A DNA stretch of 64,000 nucleotides from MVRE01 sp015660965 (GCA_050015095.1 JBEKCC010000004.1:132204-196203), one strand, 5' to 3'; positions 44,472 through 53,855 are shown, numbered from the stretch's first letter. Notes: generated from the sequence alone by a model not told the origin. Made by a program: numbers and translations.

Positions 44472-44646
44472 GCAGTGATTTTTCTATTGTACAGATTTAT
44501 ACTTTATTGAACAACTTTGTGATTTGATGAGTATTGTAATACAAATAATGTATCAAAAATTCTCGTTTTAAGAGTATATTCTACCCAGCTTGAAGTGCCT
44601 CGAATCTTAACCCCATAGAAACCGTAATGCATGAATACCGAATTTT

Positions 44647-44655
44647 TTTATAAAC
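44647..44655 (+). promoter_or_regulatory. TATA box for the methyltransferase gene
   Basis: TTTATAAAC lies about 63-71 bases before the ATG at 44718, on the + strand of the 246-base divergent region 44472-44717. A second TATA-like TTTATACTT at about 44500 points the other way, toward trpB2. Confidence 0.5.
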
Positions 44656-44688
44656 GTTCCTTCTTTTTCGGATACACAAAAGAAATCT

Positions 44689-44700
44689 ATAACCGGTTAT
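44689..44700. promoter_or_regulatory. Perfect 12-bp palindrome just before the methyltransferase start
   Basis: ATAACCGGTTAT is identical on both strands and ends 17 bases before the ATG at 44718, downstream of the TATA box. Such a position suits a repressor that blocks elongation or start-site access. Confidence 0.4.
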
Positions 44701-44717
44701 CCATTTATTGAGTGGAT

Positions 44718-45581
44718 ATGAGTGCTATACCAGTACATTTATTAGACGAGATCGACTGGAATGAGATCTGGAAGGCACAACAACAACGTCATGAGTTCTC
44801 AAAGCATTTTAACGATCCGACCCACAATTGGAGCCAACGAGAGAATGCTGAGCGTTACGATTCTTCATCCCATACCTTATACGATGCACGCGTTAAAACG
44901 ACTATTGCTGGCCTTTTATTAACAAAAAAAATGACGGTACTTGACATTGGTGCCGGACCAGGTACACTTGCGATTCCGCTTTCATCGCTTGTAAAAAAAG
45001 TTACCATGGTCGAACCTGCGGAGGGTATGGTTTCTATACTCAACGACCACATCAAAAAACAGGGAATAAAAAATATTAGCTGTATTCAGAAACATTGGGA
45101 AGAAATTGACCCTTTTACAGATCTTACAGGACCTTATGATATTGTTATCGCTTCGCTCTCTCTAACAATGCACGACATACGTTTGGCACTTGAGAAAATG
45201 GATATAGTATCATCGGGAATCGTTTACCTATTCTGGTTTGTTGATTTGCCATTTTGGGAAAGGATGTATGTGGATCTCTGGCAACCACTCCACGGAAGCG
45301 TATATTATCCAGGACCGAAAGCAGATTGCCTTTTCAATGTACTCTATCAAATGGGTATTTATGCTAATGTTGAGATGCTACCACTCCAAAAAGAGTACCG
45401 GTTTACGATGTTTGAAGAGATGCTGGTGTTTTTCAAACGCCGTTTCAATGTGACAACTTCAGAGCAGGAAAAAATACTTGTCAATTACATAACATCAAAC
45501 GTGAAAAAATCTGGTAACGAATTGATTCTATCTGGCGATTCAACATTCGCAAAGATCTGGTGGAATAAAAAAGGCACTTAA
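44718..45581 (+). CDS. Class I SAM-dependent methyltransferase, substrate unknown
   Basis: A 287-residue protein. SAM motif I is VLDIGAGPGTLAIPL (about residue 75), with the acidic strand MVEPAEGM and motif IV-like YDIVIASLSLTMHD. An N-terminal helical region (1-60) and C-terminal domain probably define the substrate, which I cannot name. It is a single gene on the + strand between leftward operons. Confidence 0.8.
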   Translation: MSAIPVHLLDEIDWNEIWKAQQQRHEFSKHFNDPTHNWSQRENAERYDSSSHTLYDARVKTTIAGLLLTKKMTVLDIGAGPGTLAIPLSSLVKKVTMVEPAEGMVSILNDHIKKQGIKNISCIQKHWEEIDPFTDLTGPYDIVIASLSLTMHDIRLALEKMDIVSSGIVYLFWFVDLPFWERMYVDLWQPLHGSVYYPGPKADCLFNVLYQMGIYANVEMLPLQKEYRFTMFEEMLVFFKRRFNVTTSEQEKILVNYITSNVKKSGNELILSGDSTFAKIWWNKKGT

Positions 45582-45589
45582 TTGAGAAT

Positions 45590-46732
45590 TTATTTTTTCC
45601 CGTTAGTACGTCGGATACGCTGCATCGCTTCTTGCAGCCTCTCCATCGATGTTGCATATGAGAGACGAATCCATCCTGGTGAATAAAATGCACTCCCTGG
45701 TGTTCCAGCAACTTGTGCGTTTGTTAGCCAATGGGACGCGACATTCATGTCATCACCATCTACTTTAATAAAGACATAGAATGCACCATCCGCAGGTGCA
45801 ATTTGATAACCCATCAAACCGAGCTCTCGCAGTACATACTTTCGGCGTTTATCAAACTCCTGTCTCATCACCTCAATGCACTGCTGATCGCCTTTAAGGG
45901 CTGCTAAACCCCCCCACATTGCAAAAGTTGTTGCTTGGCTAACCGAATGCTGTTGGACTTTGGACATTTCCCTGATAATCTCGAGAGGAGCAACCGCATA
46001 CCCAAGCCTCCACCCAGTCATCGCATAGGATTTGGAGAAGCCATTAATTGTAATAGTACGTTTCGCCATATCACCAATGCTTGCAAGTGCGATGTGTTCC
46101 TTTCCATAGACAAGCTTCTCGTAGATTTCATCAGATAATGCATAGAGGTCAAAATCGGTGCAAAGATCAGCAACAAGTTTCATTGAATACTGATTGAAAA
46201 CTGCGCCCGATGGATTTGACGGTGAATTAACAACGATCATTTTGGTCTTTGCATTCACTCGTTCTAAAACAGAGTCATCCAATTGGAATGTTTTTGTATT
46301 GACCGGGTGAAAAACGGTTTTTCCACCAGCAATCCTTATGCAAGGTTCATATGAAACCCATGCAGGTGTTAAAAGGATTACTTCATCTTGAGGGTTTAGT
46401 ACCGCTTCCATCGCTTCGTATATCGCATACTTTGCACCGCAAGTAACAATCACTTGTTCAGGTTTACAAGGGACGTTGTTCTCTTTTGTAATTTTTTCGC
46501 AAATAGCAGAAATGAGTTCCGGGATCCCATTACTTGGGGCATAATGAGTTTGACCCCGCCGAAGAGCGTCAATACAGGCATCCTTAATGTGTTGAGGGGT
46601 ATCAAAATCGGGCTCTCCGATAGATAAACTAATGATATCAATACCCTCACGCTGCATTTTTTGTGCTTTATTGGATATTTCTAGGGTTGCGGAGGGTACA
46701 ATTTCGGAAATTTTTTCCGATAATTGCCTCAT
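45590..46732 (-). CDS. PLP-dependent class I aminotransferase (aspartate aminotransferase-like)
   Basis: A 380-residue fold type I enzyme. The PLP lysine is in NGFSKSYAMTGWRLGY and the substrate loop SPSNPSGAVF is present. Aspartate or aromatic amino acid specificity cannot be decided. Its ATG overlaps the ribH stop by 4 nt, linking it to the riboflavin genes upstream. Confidence 0.92.
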   Translation of the reverse strand: MRQLSEKISEIVPSATLEISNKAQKMQREGIDIISLSIGEPDFDTPQHIKDACIDALRRGQTHYAPSNGIPELISAICEKITKENNVPCKPEQVIVTCGAKYAIYEAMEAVLNPQDEVILLTPAWVSYEPCIRIAGGKTVFHPVNTKTFQLDDSVLERVNAKTKMIVVNSPSNPSGAVFNQYSMKLVADLCTDFDLYALSDEIYEKLVYGKEHIALASIGDMAKRTITINGFSKSYAMTGWRLGYAVAPLEIIREMSKVQQHSVSQATTFAMWGGLAALKGDQQCIEVMRQEFDKRRKYVLRELGLMGYQIAPADGAFYVFIKVDGDDMNVASHWLTNAQVAGTPGSAFYSPGWIRLSYATSMERLQEAMQRIRRTNGKK

Positions 46733-47136
46733 TTCAATCTTTGGACAAGTTTGATAGCTGATTCGACTGCACGTTTTGCGTAATCGATCCGCTCATTTGC
46801 TTCAATTCTTGTCATTCCGGGACCAGAGATTCCAAGCGTGACGGGTTTCCCAAATTCAAGAGAGAGGTCAATGATCTTTCTCGCTGTGTGTTGAACCACG
46901 ATTTCATCGTGCTGAGTTGACCCCTCAATAACACAGCCAATTGTGACCACAGCATCAACTTTGCCAGATTGAAGCATCTTTTTAATGGCAAGCGGCATGT
47001 CGTAAGCTCCTGGAACATAGATGCATTCGGTCACTTCTGCTCCAAGAAATGTTGCATGTTCTCTTCCCTCGATTTCCATCATATACGTGATATCACGGTT
47101 GAATTCAGAAACCACAAATCCCAATTTTATCGCCAT
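46729..47136 (-). CDS. ribH: 6,7-dimethyl-8-ribityllumazine synthase
   Basis: Penultimate riboflavin step. The 135-residue protein has VSEFNRDIT at the start, VPGAYDMPLAIK and GCVIEGSTQHDEIVVQHT with the family histidine region. Riboflavin also feeds F420 synthesis. ATG at 47136 is preferred; a GTG at 47151 adds five residues. Overlaps the aminotransferase by 4 nt. Confidence 0.94.
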   Translation of the reverse strand: MAIKLGFVVSEFNRDITYMMEIEGREHATFLGAEVTECIYVPGAYDMPLAIKKMLQSGKVDAVVTIGCVIEGSTQHDEIVVQHTARKIIDLSLEFGKPVTLGISGPGMTRIEANERIDYAKRAVESAIKLVQRLK

Positions 47137-47197
47137 AAGCTCACTACTCACTAATCATCTTGTATTGTTGAACTTGATAAAATCATACTCTCTTTAA

Positions 47198-47659
47198 TTA
47201 CCGACGTGCAGGGCCAGCATCGGCAAAGCCCTGCCGTTGTCCGGTTCCAGCATCACGCTCTAATTCTCGCGGATATAGAACAATTTTAATTGCATTAATT
47301 GCATGCTCCCTTGTACGTTGTTCTGCAAGCCATGCAAGTTCGCGTTCGTCTTTTGCTTCGTCCTCATGAACAAAGACCTCAATGATATGGGTATTAGTTA
47401 AGAGCTGAGTCATGATGAGTCCCTGTGTAGCTTCATGTGCACAAAGCCGATCCTTTTCCTGTCCACCAGGCATCCCTAATGCCAGAACAATATCACACCG
47501 CCGTTCTTCTATCAGTTTTTTACACGCAACAGGTAAGTCCTTGATTCCTGGTACTGTGACTCGTTCTATTGCTACACTGGCGTGCTTCTTCAACTCATCA
47601 ATAGCAATGACACCCATATTAACGCGTGAAAAAGTGGTATCAGCTACTCCCACTCTCAT
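47198..47659 (-). CDS. ribC: Archaeal-type riboflavin synthase
   Basis: Dismutates two lumazines to riboflavin. The 153-residue protein is related to lumazine synthase rather than bacterial RibE: VGVADTTFSRVNMG at the start, VPGIKDLPVACKK and ALGMPGGQEKD. The last 20 residues are Gly/Arg/Ala-rich. Its ATG overlaps the upstream class V aminotransferase stop by 4 nt; ribH starts 61 bases downstream. Confidence 0.93.
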   Translation of the reverse strand: MRVGVADTTFSRVNMGVIAIDELKKHASVAIERVTVPGIKDLPVACKKLIEERRCDIVLALGMPGGQEKDRLCAHEATQGLIMTQLLTNTHIIEVFVHEDEAKDERELAWLAEQRTREHAINAIKIVLYPRELERDAGTGQRQGFADAGPARR

Positions 47660-48786
47660 CCCAATACCTCACATGCCGCCTGTACACCATCACCCTTTAT
47701 TTGATATCCGAGTTTCCTTAATGCATACTGTGTTGCAGCAAGAGTGGAAAGAATTTCGGGGGCTCCAACAGCACCCATAGTACCAATCCGAAAGATTTTC
47801 CCCTTTAAGTGATCCTGGCCTCCAGCGATGATTATTCCCATTTTTTTGATGATGCCTCTCATTTCAGCATCCTTAATGTGTTCTGGATAAGTAACTGCTG
47901 TGACTGTATTGGAATATTGGTGTCTCAGATCTGTCTTTGGATAAAGTAAAAGTCCCCATATCTTTACCGCTTCTCGCACAGCTTGGGCCATTTGTTGGTG
48001 CCGGTTGATACGATTATGAAGCCCTTCCTCTTCAATAAGGAGACATGCTTCACGAAGAGCAAAGAAGAGGGGGATTGCAGGGGTATATGGTGTCTCCATT
48101 GGCATACCGCCGGCACTTTTTTTATAAGCAGCGAGGTCAAGGTAATATGGCGGATTTTTCGTCAACCGTTCCCAAGCACGAGCACTCACTGAAATGGCAG
48201 CAAGACCAGCAGGAGCCGCTAGGCATTTCTGTGAGCCAACTATTGCAATATCCACACCCCATGCATCAGCTTCTACATTATCCCCGCCAATAGATGTGAT
48301 ACCATCCATCAGAAACAGAGCACCATATTTCTGGGTCAATTTTCCGATTTCCTGTGCCGGATTTTTAATACCTGCTGATGTCTCGTTGTGTACTAATGTA
48401 ACTAACTCAGCACCATTTTCAAGCTGTTTTTTAAGTGATTCTAAGTCTAGTGGTGTTCCCCATTCAGATGCAATTAGGTGAGCGTTACCATATCGCTGGC
48501 TTATCTTATACAATCGTTCACCAAATTTACCATTAACGAGACAAGCAATTTCCCTGTCTCGTCCAAAGTTCCCCACTGCTGCCTCCATACCAGCTGTGCC
48601 CGACCCACTAATCACAAAAAGATCGTTTGTTGTTCCGAAAGCAGTCTTTAAAATTCGAACACAGTCAGCATATATCGCCCCAAATTCAGCACTTCGATGG
48701 TTGATTGCCTGACGCATCATGGCATATCTAACCCGTTCTGGCATAGGTACAGGACCTGGTAGCATCAGGAGAGGTTCTTTTTCCAT
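47656..48786 (-). CDS. Class V aminotransferase (alanine-glyoxylate/serine-pyruvate type)
   Basis: A 376-residue PLP enzyme. The PLP lysine is in VGSQKCLAAPAG and the phosphate site SGSGTAGMEAAV is visible. Methanogen members are proposed to act in serine or glyoxylate metabolism. First gene of a leftward unit with ribC, ribH and the class I aminotransferase. Confidence 0.92.
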   Translation of the reverse strand: MEKEPLLMLPGPVPMPERVRYAMMRQAINHRSAEFGAIYADCVRILKTAFGTTNDLFVISGSGTAGMEAAVGNFGRDREIACLVNGKFGERLYKISQRYGNAHLIASEWGTPLDLESLKKQLENGAELVTLVHNETSAGIKNPAQEIGKLTQKYGALFLMDGITSIGGDNVEADAWGVDIAIVGSQKCLAAPAGLAAISVSARAWERLTKNPPYYLDLAAYKKSAGGMPMETPYTPAIPLFFALREACLLIEEEGLHNRINRHQQMAQAVREAVKIWGLLLYPKTDLRHQYSNTVTAVTYPEHIKDAEMRGIIKKMGIIIAGGQDHLKGKIFRIGTMGAVGAPEILSTLAATQYALRKLGYQIKGDGVQAACEVLG

Positions 48787-48802
48787 TTGAATCTGCCCAT
48801 AG

Positions 48803-48814
48803 TATATTTATATA
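48803..48814 (+). promoter_or_regulatory. TATA box of purE
   Basis: TATATTTATATA centred about 24 bases before the purE ATG at 48833, so the mRNA should be leaderless or nearly so. It is symmetric and may also serve the divergent aminotransferase operon starting at 48786. Confidence 0.6.
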
Positions 48815-48832
48815 GACGGGATATAAGTTTGG

Positions 48833-49228
48833 ATGGCAAACATGGTAGACGTAGCAATCATATGTGGATCAGTATCTGATGCAACGATTGCAGACCGAGC
48901 AAAAAAAATTCTTGATTCAAGGAAAGTCTCTTATGACTATCAAGTTATTTCTGCACACCGAGAACCGGACAAGCTTGACAATTATATCAATAATAGTGAC
49001 TGTAAAGTTTTTATTGCAATTGCGGGTCTTTCAGCAGCACTCCCGGGTGTAATCGCTTCAAAAACCGATAAACCGGTAATTGGCGTTCCAGTTAGTGGTA
49101 CTCTCAATGGATTTGACGCTCTACTTTCAATCGTTCAAATGCCCAAAGGTGTTCCTGTAGCATGTGTCGGTATTGATAATGGTGAGAATGCAGCATATTT
49201 TGCTTTAAGGATCCTTAAATCGAAATAG
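48833..49228 (+). CDS. purE: 5-(carboxyamino)imidazole ribonucleotide mutase / AIR carboxylase
   Basis: Carboxylation step of purine synthesis. The 131-residue protein is the short archaeal form with CGSVSDATIADRA, SAHREPDKL and GVPVSGTLNG. No purK is adjacent, so whether it uses N5-CAIR or CO2 directly is undecided. A second ATG at 48842 would shorten it by three residues. Confidence 0.93.
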   Translation: MANMVDVAIICGSVSDATIADRAKKILDSRKVSYDYQVISAHREPDKLDNYINNSDCKVFIAIAGLSAALPGVIASKTDKPVIGVPVSGTLNGFDALLSIVQMPKGVPVACVGIDNGENAAYFALRILKSK

Positions 49229-49237
49229 AAGCGATCG

Positions 49238-50512
49238 TTATTTTTTATTAATTTTTTCAAGAATTTCTTGTATCATTTTTACAGCACAGAGATCCCCACA
49301 CATAGAGCAGGTCTCCCGCTCCCCATCTCGCTCATGGATCTTTTTAGCTACATCACCAAAGAGAGCAAGCTGGAACTGGGTATCCCAATCAAGTCTCTTC
49401 CGTGCCTCTGCCATTTGGATTTCGTGTGGTGTCTGGTAACCTCTTTCCTTTTTGGTGAGATCTCCGATATGGGCTGCAATCTTAGCCACCCGTGTCCCCT
49501 CAACGATATCTTCAACGAGCGGCAGAGCAAGGTGTTCACTTGGAGATACCATGCAGAGAAAATCAGCCCCGTTCATACAGGCTACTGCACCACCAATTGC
49601 TGATACAATATGATCATATCCGGGCGCAATATCGGTAACAAGTGGCCCAAGTAAATAGAGCGGGGCTCTATCTGTAATTTCCTTGATCATACGAATATTA
49701 TATCCAATATGATTGAGCGGCATATGACCTGGACCTTCGATCATCCTTTGCACTCCAGATGAGAGTGCTCGTTTTGCAAGCTTGCCAAGTGTGATATATT
49801 CTACAGATTTTGCGAGACGTTCCGAATCCTGAATACAACCCGGACGCATTCCATCTCCAAGACTTATGGTTACACTATATTCTGAAAGAATGTCTAAAAG
49901 ATAGTCGTATTCGGAAAATAGCGGGTTTTCCTCGTCGCGTTTCACCATCATGGCACAATGAAATACCCCACCACGGCTAACAACACCCATCAGTCTTGGA
50001 TCTGCCTTTAATGCAGCCAATGATTCACGATTCACACCGCAGTGAAGAGTTAAGAAATCAACTCCTTGCTCACAATGTTCGCGAATAACACGAAAGAGCA
50101 AATCAGCATCAACATCCGCAGCATTTCCCGCCCTTCGTACAGCTTCATATACAGGGACTGTCCCAATAGGTGAATCAAAAGTAAGGATCTTCTTCCGAAT
50201 TGCAGCGAGATCCCCGCCAGTTGAGAGATCCATCAATGTATCAGCCCCATTTTCAAGGGCTGCTTTTCCTTTTGTGCATTCGAGGTCTGGATCGCAACGA
50301 GCCCCAGAAGTACCGATATTCACATTTACTTTAACACGGCAACCTTCGCCAATCGCACAGAGTCGATGCTGTCGCTTTGGATTTGCCGGGATGACTACCC
50401 ATCCCTGCGCAATAGCTCGTGACATGGTTGCGGCATCGATGCCCTCATCGCGGGCTACTACCTCCACTTCTGGTGGAATGCTATGAGCACACCTGCGGAT
50501 TAGCGAATCCAT
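49238..50512 (-). CDS. thiC: Phosphomethylpyrimidine synthase
   Basis: Radical SAM rearrangement of AIR to the thiamine pyrimidine. The 424-residue protein has NVNIGTSGARCD near the start, DLSTGGDL, TLHCGVN, SLGDGMRPG and EGPGHMPLNHI. The C-terminal cluster motif is CSMCGDLC, shorter by one residue between the last cysteines than the bacterial CxxCxxxxC. Start: ATG at 50512; in-frame ATGs at 50521 and 50548 exist but the last would overlap the divergent gene. No TPP riboswitch is recognisable in the 34-base divergent gap. Confidence 0.94.
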   Translation of the reverse strand: MDSLIRRCAHSIPPEVEVVARDEGIDAATMSRAIAQGWVVIPANPKRQHRLCAIGEGCRVKVNVNIGTSGARCDPDLECTKGKAALENGADTLMDLSTGGDLAAIRKKILTFDSPIGTVPVYEAVRRAGNAADVDADLLFRVIREHCEQGVDFLTLHCGVNRESLAALKADPRLMGVVSRGGVFHCAMMVKRDEENPLFSEYDYLLDILSEYSVTISLGDGMRPGCIQDSERLAKSVEYITLGKLAKRALSSGVQRMIEGPGHMPLNHIGYNIRMIKEITDRAPLYLLGPLVTDIAPGYDHIVSAIGGAVACMNGADFLCMVSPSEHLALPLVEDIVEGTRVAKIAAHIGDLTKKERGYQTPHEIQMAEARKRLDWDTQFQLALFGDVAKKIHERDGERETCSMCGDLCAVKMIQEILEKINKK

Positions 50513-50546
50513 AAGAAACATCTGCCGGTAATCCTTATTATTGTGC

Positions 50547-51149
50547 ATGCCAGTCCAGTGGATTCCCGGCGGGCCCATATTTGCAAACTCATATATTATC
50601 GGAAATGTGCTAGTAGACGCAGGTGTGCTTCCTATGGCAATCGAACCGTATAAAAATGAAATTTCAACAGTAATTCTAACCCATTGTCATTTTGATCATA
50701 CAGCACGAATCAAAGAGATTGCCCACATGTGCAAAGCAAAGGTTGCAATCCACAAAAACGATGCGGCTGGGCTTATTGATGACACAAGGAGTCTATCGTT
50801 TCATTTCGGTTCGCGTTCCCCCGCATTTGTTCCCCAATTTTTTGTAACTGATGGAGATTCAATTGGAGATCTCCAAATCTTGCATACACCGGGTCATACA
50901 CCTGGAAGTATCTGTCTCTTTTTTGAGTCAGAACAAGCACTGATTAGTGGTGACACTGTTTTTACTGATGGGGGGTTTGGCCGTTATGATTTTCCCGGGG
51001 GGAGTAAAGCAGAATTATCCTCTTCAATCGACCGACTCTCCGGTCTCAATATTAAGGGGCTCTATCCGGGTCATGGAGTTCCTGTTGTAAATGGCGGAAG
51101 CGGACATGTTGATGCCGCTCAAAAACTATTAAAGAGCTGTTATGGTTAA
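50547..51149 (+). CDS. Metallo-beta-lactamase fold hydrolase (glyoxalase II-like)
   Basis: A 200-residue hydrolase. The binuclear metal site is THCHFDHTARI, with a later His in TPGHTPGS and GDTVFTDGGFGRYD plus GHGVPV near the end. Substrate unknown; thioester hydrolysis is typical of this branch. The stop overlaps the next gene by 8 nt. ATG at 50547 (TTG two codons upstream). Confidence 0.9.
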   Translation: MPVQWIPGGPIFANSYIIGNVLVDAGVLPMAIEPYKNEISTVILTHCHFDHTARIKEIAHMCKAKVAIHKNDAAGLIDDTRSLSFHFGSRSPAFVPQFFVTDGDSIGDLQILHTPGHTPGSICLFFESEQALISGDTVFTDGGFGRYDFPGGSKAELSSSIDRLSGLNIKGLYPGHGVPVVNGGSGHVDAAQKLLKSCYG

Positions 51150-51591
51150 GGGAATATATTGCCTTCTTCTTCAAAATACAGCATGTACTATTATCGTCGG
51201 TGCACTGGGACCCGTTACCTTCACTCCTGGTTTTCATGTATATGTTGGATCCGCTCAGGGAAGCGGAGGGCTAAAACGAGTGATTCGTCACATCAACCTT
51301 AACAGAAACTACAATCGTAATCCAAGATGGCACATCGATTACCTTCTCACCAATGAAAATTTTGTTCTCTGTACTGTTGTGTGTGCACAAACTGATGAAA
51401 AAATTGAATGCTTGCTCGCAAAAAAATTAAATGGAACTCCAGTCCCCTTTTTTGGATGCAGTGATTGTACCTGTAATTCACATCTTTTATATTATCCCGA
51501 TAAACCGTTAGATCAAATTAGTCAAGTATTTTACATGATGGGGTTGATACCGAACATCAAAACAATCATTTACCCTTATTGTGGAGTTTAA
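51142..51591 (+). CDS. GIY-YIG-like (DUF123) nuclease-domain protein
   Basis: A 149-residue protein of the DUF123 family. The GIY-YIG-like pair is GIYCLL and HVYVGSAQGSGGLKRVIRH, with PRWHIDYLL downstream. A nuclease function is inferred from fold; no substrate is known. Cotranscribed with the metallo-hydrolase upstream and the flavoprotein three bases downstream. Confidence 0.88.
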   Translation: MVKGIYCLLLQNTACTIIVGALGPVTFTPGFHVYVGSAQGSGGLKRVIRHINLNRNYNRNPRWHIDYLLTNENFVLCTVVCAQTDEKIECLLAKKLNGTPVPFFGCSDCTCNSHLLYYPDKPLDQISQVFYMMGLIPNIKTIIYPYCGV

Positions 51592-51594
51592 CAT

Positions 51595-52149
51595 ATGAAG
51601 GTGCTTGGGCTATCTGGGAGCATGCGTAAGGAGGGCAATACATCACAACTAATCAAGGTTGTTCTGGAACGATGTGAATCGGCAGGAGTTAAAACTGAAT
51701 TTATTTCTCTTGCCGGGAAGAAGATCAATCCCTGTTTAGGATGTGAAAAGTGCAAGGAGCTCAAGTGGTGTATAATCGAGAATGACGATTGGAGCGACGT
51801 GATAATGAAAGTGCTTGATTGCGATGTGCTCGTTATCGGTTCGCCAACTTATTATTACGATGTTGGGGGTCACATCAAGAATTTTATTGATCGTACTTAT
51901 TCTCTGTATCATGACAGAAAACTTGCAGGACGTAAAGGTGTTGCGATCGCTGTTCATGCATCAAGTGGTGCAAGCCGAACAATTCAGACCTTGGAAGGAT
52001 TTCTAAGCACGCACGAATTTTCATCGCTTGGTTGGGTTAAAGGCAAAGGATACAAGGAAGGGGATGTACTCAAAGATGTTGAAGCAATGAATAAAGCCAA
52101 GAAAATCGGAGATAAGATCGTTCGCCTTCTTATGCCTAACCATGATTAA
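51595..52149 (+). CDS. Iron-sulfur flavoprotein (fifth paralogue)
   Basis: A 184-residue flavodoxin-fold protein with FMN loop GLSGSMRKEGNTSQLI and a full cluster motif CLGCEKCKELKWC. Third gene of the 50547-52149 unit. It is more like the 10789 protein in length than the tandem pair. Confidence 0.87.
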   Translation: MKVLGLSGSMRKEGNTSQLIKVVLERCESAGVKTEFISLAGKKINPCLGCEKCKELKWCIIENDDWSDVIMKVLDCDVLVIGSPTYYYDVGGHIKNFIDRTYSLYHDRKLAGRKGVAIAVHASSGASRTIQTLEGFLSTHEFSSLGWVKGKGYKEGDVLKDVEAMNKAKKIGDKIVRLLMPNHD

Positions 52150-52195
52150 AATTTTCGAAATTTTCTATTAAAAAATTTAAACTTCTTTTTTGATA

Positions 52196-53290
52196 TTATC
52201 GATTAGGGAATAACTCATAAAGAGTGGTTCTTCTGACAAGTTTCCTACCAATATCTTCTACCATCCTCTGCATTTCTTTAGGATCTAAATAATCCGTATT
52301 GACAGCCCCGGCACCTTTTGAAATACTTTCTTCAAACATGGTACCACCTAAATCATTACCCCCAGCAAGTAACCCAAGCTGAGCCATTTTTACACCTTCC
52401 TTTACCCACGAAACCTGTATATTTTTAAAATTGTCTAAAAATAAACGCGCAATTGCCACCATGAGGAGATCCTCTCTCCCAGTTGCCCCGGCACGTGCAA
52501 GACCTTTTTTATATAGCGGAGTATTCATGTGGATAAACGAAAGCGGCACGAATTCTGTAAAACCATTCGTCTCGTCCTGTATATCGCGTAGTATTGAAAG
52601 GTGTTTTACACGATCGAGTTCGGTTTCGCAATGACCATACATAATTGTGGCAGTTGTCGGAATTTTTAATTGATGGGCTTCCTTAATTATACGTACCCAA
52701 TCATCAGTACTAATTTTTTGCATACAGATTTTTTTTCGCACATCATCAACAAGAATTTCTGCCGCCGTTCCGCACATAGATCCTAGACCGGCAGTTTTCA
52801 TTGCCATAAGTACTTCCTTAGTGGAAATCCCGCTCTTTTTTGCTGCATATGCAACTTCCATTGGGTTACTAGCATGAATATGAACATTCGGCGCTGCTTC
52901 TCGAATCCATTGGTAGACATCAATGTAAGATTGGATTGTAAAATCAGGATGAAGCCCACTGACAGTACATATCTCTGTTACTTTGCGTGAAGCTGCTAAT
53001 GCAGCCCTCTTTTGAATCTCGGATTTGTCATAAAAATAAACACCATCGTCTCCCTTTTTTTTTGAGAAACCACAAAACCCACATGCATTGACACATAGAT
53101 TTGTAACGTTGATATTTTGATTCCGGACATAGGTGACTGCATCACCGACCATTGATTGCCTAACAAAATCAGCCGTTAAAGCAATATCCCAGACACTTTT
53201 ACCACGAGCTTGGAATAATTCCAGAGCATTCTTTTCAGTCAATCGGTGATTCTCACGAACACTTTTCAATATGCGATCAATTTGAGACAT
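52196..53290 (-). CDS. cofH: 7,8-didemethyl-8-hydroxy-5-deazariboflavin synthase subunit CofH
   Basis: Radical SAM subunit that joins tyrosine to the riboflavin precursor in F420 synthesis. The 364-residue protein has the SAM cluster CVNACGFC (C-x3-C-x2-C) and the typical stretch NQNINVTNLC, with SGLHPD and PLSFIHMNTPLY downstream. CofH rather than CofG is chosen by the N-terminal ALELFQARGKSVWDIAL and the GLLAGGNDLGGTM end. Start at ATG 53290; a GTG-like start further up is possible. Confidence 0.92.
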   Translation of the reverse strand: MSQIDRILKSVRENHRLTEKNALELFQARGKSVWDIALTADFVRQSMVGDAVTYVRNQNINVTNLCVNACGFCGFSKKKGDDGVYFYDKSEIQKRAALAASRKVTEICTVSGLHPDFTIQSYIDVYQWIREAAPNVHIHASNPMEVAYAAKKSGISTKEVLMAMKTAGLGSMCGTAAEILVDDVRKKICMQKISTDDWVRIIKEAHQLKIPTTATIMYGHCETELDRVKHLSILRDIQDETNGFTEFVPLSFIHMNTPLYKKGLARAGATGREDLLMVAIARLFLDNFKNIQVSWVKEGVKMAQLGLLAGGNDLGGTMFEESISKGAGAVNTDYLDPKEMQRMVEDIGRKLVRRTTLYELFPNR

Positions 53291-53555
53291 CGCTTCAATA
53301 GGATTACACAATCGTGCAATTAATGTTAGCTATCATGTCCTTTATTGTCTTGATGAAGCAGAATTTTTTTTATCAGTAATTTGTGTTTTAATTGATTTGT
53401 TCGCAAAAATGTGTCGTATTAGATCGAGCAGAATCAAAAATATCGTATTTTAATGTGCATTCTTTTTTGAGATGCGTTTTTTCTTTAGTGACTTGATGGA
53501 GTATGTAATACCATTTTATTAACTTTTGATTTTTAAAAGAGAGGTAAGACATTTT

Positions 53556-53855
53556 ATGGAGCGAATGAAAGTTAAGTTACCAAAAAAAGAAGCGGATGGA
53601 TATATTATTCCTCTCGGTCCAGCAAATTTAGTTGCCGTCATTACCGATGTTGGATTGGTGGGGTGTGGAGTATTTGATGTTGCTGCACTTGACTCTTTCA
53701 GTTATCCTGCTGCACGCGTGAGACCATCGGTCGGTCCAGCAATTGTTGATATTGATGGCCTTTTTAAAGGAATTGTTAAAGAGGCAAACCGCGCAGCAAT
53801 GGGTCGGGGTATACGAACGGGAATGACGGGGCAAAAGGCTCTTGAGCTTCTCTGA
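53556..53855 (+). CDS. DUF1805 family protein
   Basis: A 99-residue protein of unknown function, related to Bacillus YunC. ATG at 53556 follows GAGAGGTAAG. Small and glycine-rich in the middle (ITDVGLVGCGVFDVAALD). It is isolated. The upstream gap 53312-53555 is AT-rich and holds no gene I can support. Confidence 0.85.
   Translation: MERMKVKLPKKEADGYIIPLGPANLVAVITDVGLVGCGVFDVAALDSFSYPAARVRPSVGPAIVDIDGLFKGIVKEANRAAMGRGIRTGMTGQKALELL

Noticed and set aside
50513..50546. TPP riboswitch upstream of thiC
   Set aside because: Only 34 bases separate thiC from the divergent gene and no THI-box helix is visible.
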